A stretch of DNA of 64,000 bases from Pyrenophora tritici-repentis (taxonomy: Eukaryota; Ascomycota; Dothideomycetes; Pleosporales; Pleosporaceae): positions 186,001-250,000 of the forward strand of contig NC_089396.1 in the NCBI RefSeq assembly GCF_003171515.1, in the 5' to 3' direction. The notes under the pieces were generated by a model, which saw nothing but the letters and a program-made list of their open reading frames with translations, made no database searches and was not told where the DNA came from. Below, piece by piece: positions 9,023 through 19,515 of this stretch (position 1 is its first letter; the number at the start of each line of letters is the position of its first letter). Both the position numbers and the translations under genes were made by a program.

Positions 9023-12000
9023 CAAGGTTGTCAGTAATCAATATCTCATCAATATTGTTGTTTGATTTGTTTGATTCGGAGCCAACCAACTAACCAACAG
9101 TTAGCCACTGTATTTCTGTCAATCAATCAACCAATCTTGAGAACAAAATGTTGATAGGATTGGTGTTGTTTGATAGTAAGCGAGGGAGGGGGATACCTAG
9201 GTGAGGCCTCTGGGATAGCTGCTCAACGACGAATTCTTAGTGTTGGATCTTGCTTACTAAGCCTACTCGCGTGTAAGTTATATGACCTAGGTTCCATCCC
9301 ATCTCTCACTCACTCCAGGCTAGTACGTACGAGGCTTAGCGCCCACAACGCTAGCTGGCAGAGACATAGATCTCAATTCCTGTAGCACAATACACAACAC
9401 GATTCACACATGTTCTATTCCTAGTGCTACTGACATCAGGCTTATAACATTTAACAACACCTTACTTTCTCGCGGCTCCGGCTTACTTTTAGCCTTATCC
9501 ATGCCCTCTATACCAGCAAAACGCAAGCCCGAGGCTGCCGAAGAAGCTGATACTCCCTTCAAGCGAGCACAACGTACGCGCAAACCTACGCTCAAAGCGC
9601 TGTTGGGTGACGGCAGCCAGCCAACCCAGCCGATAGAGCTGCCAGAAAGTACGCCGGATCCGCCTACAGAGCCGCCTACACAAGTTATCGAGCCGCCCAC
9701 ACGGGCTATTGAACCGCCATGTAAGCCTGTACAACAACCCGAGGAGCGCCCTCGGCGGGCATCACCACTGCCTATTTTGGCTGCCTCACAAGCCTCTCGG
9801 CTCACTGATGAGCCAGCCTGGGAGTCGCAGTTAATGTTTGATAAGCCAGAGGACTCTATTGTACAGCCTTTAGCTTTCTCTAGCGCTGCCACTGAGGCTT
9901 CGGTGGAGGAGGATAGCGCTGTGAGCGTCGATTTTCGCGACTTTGAGGGCGTCGATTGGTCGCGATTAAAGGGGTTTGTCGCGCCGCTGAGCACTCCACG
10001 AGGCAAGGCAAGCTGGATTTTTCAACACGGCTGGCGTGTCTGGAAGGAGGGTACTCACCACCCAGATGAGTTGTACTTTGTGTGCAAGTACTGTCATATT
10101 CATAAGCTACCTAATGGTGTACACCGAGTAACGAAGTCAACCACTGCCGCCAACGGGCACCTCCAGCTTGATAAACCTGGTCATCGGCTCAGCAAAGATG
10201 GTCCAATCCTAAGCAAACCTCTCCGCAAACATGGACAACAATCACTTCGTCAGGCAGCTCTAAGCGGTGTCAAATTTAGTCTAGAGGCGTACAAGACTAT
10301 AGGAAACTTCGACGTACAAGAATTTCGGCAGGCAGCTGCGCTCTGGCTGGTCGACAACAACAGACCACTCCGCGAGTTTGAGACGCCGGCTTTTCGCAAG
10401 ATGATCAGGCTTGCTAATCCTGAGGCAGAGGCGGCGTTATGGAGGTCTCATAACAGCGTGTCAGCGTTCGTGATGAGGTTGTACAGTTGGCTACGGCCTC
10501 AGGTGGTGCGCGCGTTGGCTGAAGCCGAGAGCAAGGTACATATAAGCTTCGATGGGTGGACGACAAAAGGCGGCAAACGTGGCTTCTTTTCTGTAGTTGC
10601 TCACTACGCCAACAGTAAGGGCGCGATAGTTGACCTACCCATCGCGCTGCCGCAGCTGGTGGGTGCCCACACTGGTGAGGCGATAGCTGACGCTGTAACC
10701 AAAATCCTGCAATCCTTCAGCATTAATCGCAGCAAACTCGGCTACTTTGTGCTCGATAACGCTTACAATAACGACACCGCTGTTAACAAACTCGCCGCGA
10801 TGTACCACTTTTCTGCCTCCGATCGCCGCCTCCGCTGCGCTTGCCACATACTTAACCTTGTTGGCCAAACGATTATGTTCGGGAGGGATGCTGACGCGTA
10901 TAACAACGCCCTGGAGAACACAAAGATGGAGGATTTTTACATGAAGGAGTGGCGGAAAGAAGGACCGCTTGGCGTGTATCTTGATATTATCAACTACATC
11001 AACACGCCGAAGCAGTGGAGTATTTTTGAAGATTGCCAACGCGAGGCAGTTAACAGCATGCCCACAGGCGCCAGCGGCGGCACTCGCGAGCCAATTAAGC
11101 CGTGTGTTACACGTTGGAACAGCTATTACGACTGCTTTAAGCGCGGAGTTCAGCTCCAACAAGCTATCAACGCATACGCCACGTACCACATTCGCGAGAC
11201 TGAACAGGCTGACGAACAGGCAGCTATTAGAGGAAACAAGCTGCCTGATGTGCCGCGGTGGATGAGGTCAGACGGCCTTACGGCGGCTGACTGGGCGGTG
11301 ATTACTGAGTACATGGCGATACTGCAGCCGCTCAAGTTTGCTACAGATCGCCTCCAAGGCCGCGGCAAGTGTGGCCGTTTTGGCGCACTCTACGAGGTCA
11401 TCCCAGTATTTGAGAGTGTGATAACTGAGCTGGATGCACGCCTTCGGCCATACGAATCGGTCAACCACGAGCCATCTGAGGCGCCCGAAGATCACATCCC
11501 GATCAACCTGCGAGCCGCGAGGCGAAAAGCGAGCAATTACTTTACTAAGATCCTCCAAAGTCCCATTTACTACGCAGCTACGGCACTACATCCACGATAT
11601 AAAACATACTCTAAGCGCTTCTGGCGCGACAAACCTACACAATTGAGCACCGCGCACGCGAAGTTTCTGCGGGTTTGGGCTGCCTACAAGCCTGCCGCTG
11701 CTGCCACAACACCAACCCCTGCGCCAAAACCTACCATGAGCAGCTTTGACGACGCTATCGACGCTATACTAGATGAGGACGGCGAGCATACATTGGAGGT
11801 GGAGGATGAGTACGATAGCTGGTTAAAAGAGCCTATGTGGACGTCTGATCAACACAAGGAGGGTCCAACAGCTGTACAGTACTGGTTATCGTTGAAGCCG
11901 AAGTATCCACATCTTTCACGATTGGCGATCGACGTGTTGACTATACCCGCCTCCAGCTCTGATTGTGAGCGCGTTTTTGCGGGAACTGGCGATATAATTG

Positions 12001-12348
12001 AGCCACAAAGGCGGAAAATTGGCGCGCAGTTACTGGCTGCTTTGGTGTGCTTGCAACGGTGGACTCGTGCAGGTTTTACAACACCAAGCACGACAACAGC
12101 AGCAAAGCATACTGATGAGGAGCTCACGGAAGAGTTTGCGATAGGAACGTGGGAAGAGCCGCCTGCAGAATTGTCATAGAAACGTCCCTTCAGAACCTTA
12201 AGTCTATCAATATTCAATCAATCAACCAACCAAAAATTGGCTCTTCAGTCTCATCAACTCAAACAAACAAACTGTAGCCCTAAGAAATGAGCCAGTCAAT
12301 CAACATCTACGCCTCAAATGTTGGTTGTTTTGTTTGTTGACTTCTCTG
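9023..12348 (+). mobile_element. Complete hAT transposon, second family (3,326 bp)
   Basis: Flanked by a perfect 8-bp duplication, GTTCTGAC, at 9015-9022 and 12349-12356. The ends form a weak inverted repeat: CAAGGTTGTCAGTAA at the left against CAGAGAAGTCAACAA read inward from the right, 9 of 15 positions matching. One 892-aa transposase frame occupies 9501-12179. The 478 bases before it are non-coding. The 3' part matches 1-1901. The element sits only 114 bases right of the hAT-A target duplication. It appears complete and potentially active. Confidence 0.95.
9501..12179 (+). CDS. hAT transposase, full length (892 aa)
   Basis: Intact transposase of the 9023-12348 element. The first 160 residues are Pro/Glu-rich and low in complexity. 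Residues about 170-230 hold a BED-like zinc finger (FVCKYCHIHK ... GHLQLDKPGH), which should bind the element ends. The catalytic fold follows with SFDGWTTKGGK, GYFVLDNAYNNDTA and RRLRCACHILNL. The C-terminus has the hAT dimerisation domain (AVQYWLSLKPKYPHLSRLAI, SSSDCERVFAGTGD). ATG 9501 is the first in frame and no intron is needed. It is a different family from the 765-aa transposase at 6342-8639 but related to the decayed one at 62045-64000. Confidence 0.94.
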   Translation: MPSIPAKRKPEAAEEADTPFKRAQRTRKPTLKALLGDGSQPTQPIELPESTPDPPTEPPTQVIEPPTRAIEPPCKPVQQPEERPRRASPLPILAASQASRLTDEPAWESQLMFDKPEDSIVQPLAFSSAATEASVEEDSAVSVDFRDFEGVDWSRLKGFVAPLSTPRGKASWIFQHGWRVWKEGTHHPDELYFVCKYCHIHKLPNGVHRVTKSTTAANGHLQLDKPGHRLSKDGPILSKPLRKHGQQSLRQAALSGVKFSLEAYKTIGNFDVQEFRQAAALWLVDNNRPLREFETPAFRKMIRLANPEAEAALWRSHNSVSAFVMRLYSWLRPQVVRALAEAESKVHISFDGWTTKGGKRGFFSVVAHYANSKGAIVDLPIALPQLVGAHTGEAIADAVTKILQSFSINRSKLGYFVLDNAYNNDTAVNKLAAMYHFSASDRRLRCACHILNLVGQTIMFGRDADAYNNALENTKMEDFYMKEWRKEGPLGVYLDIINYINTPKQWSIFEDCQREAVNSMPTGASGGTREPIKPCVTRWNSYYDCFKRGVQLQQAINAYATYHIRETEQADEQAAIRGNKLPDVPRWMRSDGLTAADWAVITEYMAILQPLKFATDRLQGRGKCGRFGALYEVIPVFESVITELDARLRPYESVNHEPSEAPEDHIPINLRAARRKASNYFTKILQSPIYYAATALHPRYKTYSKRFWRDKPTQLSTAHAKFLRVWAAYKPAAAATTPTPAPKPTMSSFDDAIDAILDEDGEHTLEVEDEYDSWLKEPMWTSDQHKEGPTAVQYWLSLKPKYPHLSRLAIDVLTIPASSSDCERVFAGTGDIIEPQRRKIGAQLLAALVCLQRWTRAGFTTPSTTTAAKHTDEELTEEFAIGTWEEPPAELS

Positions 12349-12356
12349 GTTCTGAC

Positions 12357-12840
12357 AGTACCCTGACATGATGCTGACACTGAACAATGTCTTCGATGAC
12401 TTCGAGGTCAAGTCGATAATATCCATGGCGGTAGCCCCCCTCTTTACCAACGTGGTCAACACTCACAGGAATTCAGTCATAGGAATAAAAGGCGTGTCGA
12501 ACGTCGCCCCATACCCAGTCTCTGAGAGCGGTGACCTTGAACTGAACCTCAACCAACACGAGCACATAAGCACTAACCAGGGATTTTGAGCGAAATTGCC
12601 GTTGCTGGAATATGTACAGTAAGAACTACGGGGGATCGACTTGACAGCCACACCGCTGGTGAGTGAGATGGCCCGACTTCTTGCAAAGATGTCAGACGCG
12701 CCCTGTTCGCCCCTTGCCCGATGTCCTTGTACCCCGCAGAATATAAGTTGCACTCAAATTCCACTGATTGACGTCGACTGGCTGTACGCGAGTGTTTCAT
12801 TCCAAACCCTACGTCTATCACACCGAAACCTACCTTCATC
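12357..12840. other. Upstream region of small secreted-protein gene
   Basis: 484 bases between the right target duplication of the hAT element and the ATG at 12841. Small open frames here have no recognisable content. A TATA-like ATATAAG lies at 12741-12747, about 95 bases before the ATG. The hAT insertion is thus within likely promoter distance. Confidence 0.45.
12741..12747 (+). promoter_or_regulatory. TATA-like box of small secreted-protein gene
   Basis: ATATAAG about 95 bases before the ATG at 12841. Spacing fits a core promoter; no other evidence. Confidence 0.3.
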
Positions 12841-13082
12841 ATGCACTTCAAATACCTGTTTGCCGTGCTGGCCACAATGATGACTACCGCATTAGCATAG
12901 GATACTGGTGACGTATGTGGACGACCTAGAGGATGAAGAGAAGGCGCTAACTACCTGATCAGTGTTACACTTACAAGGACTGTGGGGTCTGGGTAGGGAA
13001 ACATTGCCCCCCGGATACTGGCGCTGGGTGCCACCATCCAGACGGCAACGACAACAATGTAGGCATCTGCATCTGCGCCTAG
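12841..13082 (+). pseudogene. Small cysteine-rich secreted protein, broken by one stop codon
   Basis: Two exons, 12841-12912 and 12963-13082. The 50-bp intron has a GTATGT donor, a GCTAAC branch site and a GATCAG acceptor. Exon 1 gives a classic signal peptide (MHFKYLFAVLATMM..., ending ALA). Exon 2 gives a 39-residue tail with six cysteines spaced C-X5-C-X7-C-X7-C-X12-C-X-C. Both exons share one frame, but a TAG at 12898-12900 falls exactly at the predicted signal-peptidase site. Size, secretion signal and an even cysteine count resemble fungal effector-like or antimicrobial small secreted proteins; I recognise no specific family. The stop could be a single C-to-T change (CAG to TAG), or the gene could be read differently. 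Function unknown. Confidence 0.6.
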
Positions 13083-14057
13083 AGGTTGGACGATTGTGTG
13101 CCATCTTCCAAGAATTATCATGTCACGAAATGAGCGGAAGAAAGACGCAGAAAGTGGCCTCTGAATCGGGTATGTTCTCTGGCAGGATGGTAAAGGGGGA
13201 CCGGCTGTGTGTCGAGATAGGGGCGTTGGGATGGTCGGTCATGGCAAGGACTTCCTCACTGTTACCAACTGACAAGGAACGAAACGAAACCTATTTTACC
13301 GTACGGTAGCTCTACATTATCCACCTTGCTGGAATCTTTCTCAATCGCCTCATATAACTCCTGCTTCTACCACCATGTGCTCCTCATCCTGCCAGCCAGC
13401 TTTTGAAACACTGCCAAGCCTCAATTACATCTCGGGAGTGGAGAATCTCGCAAATGAAGCTGTCCTTGAGTTGTAAAAGATTCATGGACAGGTGTTCCCC
13501 CAGCTCATCTTGCATTTTCGGTAGGGCTTTGCCGCTGCCGCATTTGAGACGTTCGCAGTCGCAGATCAACTTCATGAGGTATCTGGTGCGCCGTTCTTAC
13601 GCTCAAGCCCTTGTCGCCGCCGCTGTGTTGGGCTGACGCGGCCTCGTGAGATCTCGGTGTTTTCGGCACCAAATTTTGTGTCACAGTCCTCAAAGATGCT
13701 GATGCCTGGTTGTGAAGAAGCCTGGTTGGTTTCGCGCAAGGTGGTGATCGCGGTATAGATAAGATGGTCGACCCAGAGGTTTTCGGTGACATTGAATTGC
13801 TGTTGGCTTGTGTCGAATGGTACGGTTCAACTTCACATGGGTATCGCGGTTGCTTAATGAACTCTGAGGTCTTGTGATTATGAAGAAGAGCTGTTGACTT
13901 GCGTTCGACAAAGGTGATGATGTGCGCGTGTGGAGCGGGAAGACATTTTGTGCAAGAGCTGTTGCGAGGCCAAAGAGAGAAGTGCCTGTTTTTAATAAGT
14001 TAAATTTACTAATCAACGTACATGTCTAGAGACTCCCACGGTCTATAACGACAATAT
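13083..14057. other. Unassigned region with degraded coding traces
   Basis: On the plus strand from ATG 13375 the frame looks protein-like (SLNYISGVENLANEAV ... AAAAFETFAVADQLHE) but is broken by TAA and TAG, perhaps a relic gene. On the minus strand, 13690-14016 is open for 108 codons and begins with a hydrophobic, signal-like stretch (LFGLATALAQ), but the remainder looks random. I cannot name either, and they may both be chance. Confidence 0.25.
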
Positions 14058-14198
14058 CTAGGTTCTTCTTTGTAGCACGTAAATCCCCCTGACTTCGTCG
14101 TCGTTAGCCAAGTCGAAGTCATATTCGATATCACCTGCCAATGCACCAAGTAGACATAGGAGGAAGGCAAAAATCAAAAAGCCCAACGACAACGGCAT
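14058..14198 (-). CDS. Possible 46-aa secreted peptide
   Basis: Short open frame, ATG at 14198 and TAG at 14058. The first 21 residues are a strong hydrophobic signal (LGFLIFAFLLCLLGALA). An acidic, Asp-rich stretch (GDIEYDFDLANDDE) and a basic end (QRRT) follow. No cysteine in the mature part and no family recognised. It could be a real small secreted peptide, the first exon of something longer, or chance. Transcript data would decide. Confidence 0.25.
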   Translation of the reverse strand: MPLSLGFLIFAFLLCLLGALAGDIEYDFDLANDDEVRGIYVLQRRT

Positions 14199-14496
14199 CA
14201 GCTAGCGTGCATACTGCGATACATATTTCAAGATTTAGTGACGGTTGAGTGCAATAACGACGCGCCCGCTACGTACCGGTACCAGCACGGTAACTTAAGC
14301 CGAGGATGTGGGGGCCGCTCGGAACGCCATCGGAAAGCTCAGGAACTTGCACCTCCACCTTGCCATAAGCCGCGCCTACACATGCGATATGCTTAGTAAT
14401 CCAATGTAGTATCATACATGATATATCGGGTGCCTGATACCTCCATCTTCATGATGATTTCGAATAATTGAACAACGTGAGGGACCCTTTAGAAAC

Positions 14497-15694
14497 ATGA
14501 CAGCGCCAGCGGATGGTGCAGATCGTGGCCTCGTTGTTGTACATCAACCCTCATCTGAATGACGTACAGATTGATTGACTGAATCTCAGATAACAGGCGC
14601 CAATGGAATCATAGGCTACGCATGCGTTGTTTACGCAGTCCAGGTTGGTTATCGAGTTCGCTGCGTGGTACGTCGCTCGTCCGCCATTGAGACAATCAAA
14701 TCCGCGCCCTCGGTGCAGTCATACCTCCACTGTATCGACTACACCATTGTCCCAGATAATACCATCGAAGGCGCATATGATGAGGCCCTTGAAGATGCAC
14801 AGTATGTCGTGCATATAGCGGGAGCTTGGCCGATGCCCCACCTACACCCAGACAACGATATCTACTACCCCTTCATCGAATCGACGAAGAACTTGGTAAA
14901 AGCCGCGGAAAAAGCAGGGACAATAAAGAGAGTAGTCTTCACTCAGGCCGGCGCAGGGCTGGTAGACTCCGAAGATGGTGATACGTTGGGTACATGCATG
15001 GATCGTGTGTTGAACGGTAGTCCTATCCTCTATCCTAGACATGATCCGAGTTACTAAAACGATGATAGAGCAAGTTGAAGTTTCAAAGACCTCCTTGGAG
15101 TATAAGCCGCCGTTGAAATCCCCTCACAACGCTTACACCGCGGCAAAAGCACAGTGCATGGACTACCTGGCGCACACTCAGGTTACCGGACAACTCGGTT
15201 TCTCCATCGTGCAAATCATCCCCGGTACTGTCATTGGGCCTTCGGAATTTTGCGATACGGCCGAAGAAGCTCTTGCGCACATGGACCGGCAGACCAAAGC
15301 GCTCTTGTTCGATGACGTGCCACCACGGTATGCATTTGGATTCGTGCATGTTCAGGACTGCGCAAAGATTCACATCGAGGCTTTGGACGAGGAGAAAGTG
15401 AAGAGCGAGGATCTGCCGAAGTGGTTCGTTGCCGCTGGGACAGTGGAAGAAGGTATTGATGCAACACAGTTGTGGAATGCGGCGGCGGATATGATTGAAA
15501 AAGAATTCGGCGATGAAGTGAACACAGGTTTGTTCAAAGTTGGTCGGACCAAAGTGCCTATCAACGCCCCCTTCAGAGCCGATTCGCAGTTGACTGAAGA
15601 ATTGTTGCTTGGCGGAGGAAGGATCAGGGGTCTGGAGGAAAGCGTGCGTGAGGTTGCGCGCTGGTATGTTGGCTTGAAAGGGAATGAGATTTGA
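14497..15694 (+). CDS. NAD(P)-dependent epimerase/reductase (extended SDR)
   Basis: Three exons: 14497-14538, 14590-15016 and 15069-15694, giving 364 aa. Exon 1 ends GLVV and exon 2 continues ITGANGIIGY, restoring the TGxxGxxG nucleotide-binding loop at residues about 16-23. That join is the main reason for choosing this start. The active-site pair is Tyr and Lys in YTAAKAQ, shortly after PLKSPHNA. The layout fits the dihydroflavonol-reductase / aldehyde-reductase branch (Gre2-like), cytosolic enzymes that reduce aldehydes or ketones with NADPH; the substrate is unknown. Introns are 51 and 52 bp with normal fungal signals. Its 3' end converges on the ferric reductase gene with only 27 bases between stop codons. 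Confidence 0.82.
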
Positions 15695-15721
15695 CATTCC
15701 TAACATAGTCCATTGCAAGGT

Positions 15722-18045
15722 CTACCACTTGAAGCTTTCCTCAAAATACTCCACACCACAATGGCCTCTCCCAAGCATTTCTACGCTCGCTTTTCTTGCC
15801 TGGTCCGCCATTAGAGCTGGTCCACATGCAACAATCGCCAAGCGCTGTTGCCCGGCCTCCTGCGCCGTCTCCTCAATAGTTGTATGTACATTTGGTCTAT
15901 GCGACATGATCCTCACACTCTTCATATCCTCGTCTAAGACGTCATCCTTGGCTTCCTCTCGCGTGACATGCACCTCCAACTCGAGTCTCTCGTCACTCAA
16001 AAGCACACGAAAGTCGCGAAAGGCTGCAACCAGAGCTGCATATTCGCGTACTGCCCATACTATCTTCACACTCTGGACATGTGAAGAGCTTGAAAGAATA
16101 GAGGCGAGATGAGAAAGCGGGACGGCAATACCTGTTCCACCAACCATGAAGAGGATGTTCGTGAAGTTTTGCAGTGGAACCGTGTGCCCGTATGGTCCTT
16201 CGATTAGAACCCGGAGCTTCGTGGGATGGAGAAGGCAATGCGACTTTATACGGGATGTAAAGCCATCGTACGGCCGGATGAAAAAGACAAGAGTCGACGA
16301 AGCATTTGGTGTTTTAGAGGCCAGGAGTTCGTCTAATTCGCCTCCTGCATCTGAGGATGGACTAAGAGGTGTAGATCTGTCCGTAATTGGTGACAGTGGC
16401 ATGATACTCGATCCATCCACGTCCTCCAAGACATGCGCCAACGTGAAAGGGTGATTCTGATGCGCATATAGCACGTCGTCTAGCACGTGGATGTAATAAT
16501 AAGTCCCCGGCTTCGGTGCGACAAGATTGTTCGTTCCATCCACCTCCATGCGTATGAGGTTGCTCTTTGAGTCATAGGTAACCAAGGCCTTGGTGTTCAA
16601 CGGAAACCGGCTGAAGGCGAGAATGCGCCCCATGCGCACGACGCGGTCGAAGACCCAGATAGCGACACATGGCCAAATGAAAATGTTCCACTCGCCGTTC
16701 TTGAATATTTCGACATGATAATACATGGTCCATAGAGTAGCGATCGAAAGTGCAATGTGGATAACGAGGAACATCTCATAGTGAGCCCGGCGTATCCCAT
16801 AAAAGGAGAAGGCGAGCAAGGCGCACATGGCGATTGTGGCGATTTCGCCGTTCCAGAAGTAGTGTTTTGTCCAGTAAACAAGAAACGATGACCAGCCTTC
16901 GCCACTGAGGATCATGAGCGTATAACCCAAGCTGTGCACAACGGCTTGCAACGTTGCCACTCTAGCCACCCATCGATGGAATGCGTTGTAAGTGCCAAAT
17001 CCCCATCCGGTCATCCAAATGAGCACATCATTGCGCATTCCAAACAGCCACATCAGTGGAAAGTTTGCTAGCGAGATAATGCCAGTGCGGTCCGATACGA
17101 ACCGTAGGAATTGTGCTGACTTTTTCGGCCAGTAGAGATTTCCTTCGGTGAAGCGGTATGAGCAACTGCAGAGAACGAGATTAAGTACTACAAAGAGCGC
17201 GATCGTGAGTGATTGCACTCGAGGTGGGATCGTACATCCAATATACGGTTGAGAACAATGGGTGCCGAAAGTGGCCGGTATTGTCAGGTACCGCCTTAAC
17301 CATGCTTGCGGAAGTGTTGCAATACCCCATGATTTCAAAGTACCGCCTGGAAATCCTGGAAGATGTCGATATGTTCTCGTGTTGTAGTATAGCTTCCAGA
17401 CGAGTGACCAGAGGCGTGTTGTGATACCGACGGCGATTACGACAATCCAGAAGTAGTACATGTACCATCTATGTTCAGTGTTAGTCGTCACAACAATCTG
17501 AGCTAGATACAACTCACCCGTATACAAGATGAATCGCATACTCCCAATCTGCAGTTTCCTGTGAGCTACATTTAGCATTGACGTCGTATCACTCAGACTG
17601 CCTGCCTTACCATGGTTGTATAGGCTCGGTCGAAGAACTGGGGGTCAGGTATTACGACTTCATTCAAAGACGGCCATTCTAGTGCCTCAGCTGCATGTAT
17701 CCTCCTCACATTGCTTTTCGCATCCGCCGTCCAGCCATCAACAACCTCTTGAAAGGACGGTAATGTGAAATTTGCGTGTTCATCACACCAGGGTCTTTTC
17801 TCCTGGGTCCATCTTTTTATATCCCCGTGTTGACTACAGAACTCATCGGCACACAAGTATATCGACGTGATGCGAAACTTGCTCCGACACGCGCGTACCT
17901 GCCTCGGCGACGAAGGATTCGTGTCATTGTAGGTTGCGTAGTTGCTGACCGTTTCGCAAGCCAACGGACACTGCCTGCCAGAATAACGGGCCTGCACTAC
18001 GTATGAAAGGTTGTACAGGGTAACGAGGAGTGTGTAAACGCGCAT
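15722..18045 (-). CDS. Ferric-chelate reductase (FRE family)
   Basis: Three exons on the minus strand: 18045-17611, 17558-17518 and 17468-15722, giving 740 aa. It starts with a signal peptide (MRVYTLLVTLYNLSYVVQA) and an extracellular cysteine-bearing domain. The membrane core follows, with the haem-binding histidine region (FHRWVARVATLQAVVHSLGY, IRRAHYEMFLVIHIALS). The FAD site is HPFTLAHV, and NAD(P)H-binding marks are GGTGIAVPLSHLA and ACGP near the C-terminus. The enzyme moves electrons from cytosolic NADPH across the plasma membrane to Fe(III) or Cu(II) for uptake. The tiny 41-bp second exon is supported by phase and by the conserved DWEYA ... LVYGW reading. Length fits the family. Confidence 0.85.
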
Positions 18046-18275
18046 CTGTACACGCGACGTAATACAGAGTGTGATGACGGATGCAGAGCGGCGGAGGCTT
18101 GGATGAGACGGGCTGGATGAAGAAAATCTTATCAGATGATCGCGCACAGCCCCGCGCCAAGGGTCTGTCTTCCAACACGCGGCCAACCATCTGGTAACGG
18201 ACACCATCCCAACATCCATCCATCGCTTATCAGCCGCCCTGTTCTCTTAACCTCGAATATTTGCCAAACAACATC

Positions 18276-19076
18276 ATGTCGAAAACTAATGATCGCACTG
18301 GTTTCCTCTCCTTACCCACCGAGCTCCGCTTGCAAATAGCATCTTACGCCCTCGAACAGCTGCCAACCGATGAAGAGAGATTGATACATCTCGCACAGCC
18401 TTGGAAAACTTCCGTCTACAACTCGGTTTACAAGTCAAGCAAGAATCTAGCTATACGGCTGGTGTGTCGCGAGTTTAACCGTGACTTCAGTCGCCTCGCG
18501 ATCCAGAAGACGACCTTTGTGCTGTATGGTGGACTAGGTACGGTCATCGACGCTCAGCCCGATGAACTCCTGAGAGATGTGAGGAGATTAGTCATTCCCG
18601 TTCATAGGATCTTCCACCCGTTGCCGGAATTTCTGTTCAACAGAGAGTGTTTGCATTTGGATGAGCTATGCCTTTATGACACGCTTGAATCTATCATAAG
18701 ACATCGAAAAACTCTGATATACATGCTCCGGTATTTGAAAAATGTCAAACGAGTCAGTTTCTCTGCGGATCCTCGCTCCTCTTGCTCCAAAACTCAACGA
18801 CTTGCGTTTCGTCGCCTTATTGGGCAAATACTAAAGGAAGATCACTATCAAAGATACGATTCCCCGAATGCCCCTCAACCGGAGACTACCTGGTGGTCCT
18901 GGATTTACAGCAACGACTCAGCACATGAGTTTCTGACAGCGCAGGAGCCAAAGCCCATCATGGCGGAGCAAGATTACATGTTGCTGGTGAAGCCGAAGAT
19001 AGATGAACTCATGGAGCAGATAGAACTCGACCAGAGTGTTTGCGGTCACTCATGTCACTTAGCTCTTCATATGTGA
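18276..19076 (+). CDS. F-box-like hypothetical protein (266 aa)
   Basis: Intronless. Residues about 8-60 look like an F-box or F-box-like start (FLSLPTELRLQIASYALEQL, then LVCREFNRDFSRLAIQKTTF). This is common in short fungal proteins that may dock on Skp1 or may be degenerate. No second domain is recognised; the tail is rich in Glu, Asp and Lys. The ATG at 18276 is the first true ATG in frame. It is transcribed divergently from the ferric reductase, with 230 bases between starts. Confidence 0.65.
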   Translation: MSKTNDRTGFLSLPTELRLQIASYALEQLPTDEERLIHLAQPWKTSVYNSVYKSSKNLAIRLVCREFNRDFSRLAIQKTTFVLYGGLGTVIDAQPDELLRDVRRLVIPVHRIFHPLPEFLFNRECLHLDELCLYDTLESIIRHRKTLIYMLRYLKNVKRVSFSADPRSSCSKTQRLAFRRLIGQILKEDHYQRYDSPNAPQPETTWWSWIYSNDSAHEFLTAQEPKPIMAEQDYMLLVKPKIDELMEQIELDQSVCGHSCHLALHM

Positions 19077-19515
19077 CGGCACCGGAAAGACATAAGACTT
19101 CGTGGAAGAAGCATCCAAGGCCCCTCTCAATGCCAGCCCTCTTGTGTCTCGATCAAGTGTCCGGAGCAGACGTAATGCGCCATCTCTATCAAGGTTTGTA
19201 GAAGTCAATGTCAAGACCATATGAACGATGCCTCGGACGTTGTCGGTCTTGGCTTACTAAGCATGCTGTGCCGCTCTGTCTCCGCCACTCTGCGGACTAG
19301 CGCATTATTCCGCAGTTTGCTGACTACACAAGCAATCAGAATCCAGTAGGAAGCCAATCTGAAGATGCGCAAGAACATATATCCACCTGATGTACAAATA
19401 CTTCTGACGACAACGTTTTGGATACTACACCATCAACTTCCATCTACCAAGCCGCTATCAGTAATCCAGCCGAATATCACTCCCACCAGGGCCACCCTGT
19501 TGAAAACCCACAAAC
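19077..19515. other. Intergenic, no gene seen
   Basis: 439 bases with stops in all frames; presumably 3' UTR of the F-box-like gene and promoter of the methyltransferase. Confidence 0.45.
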
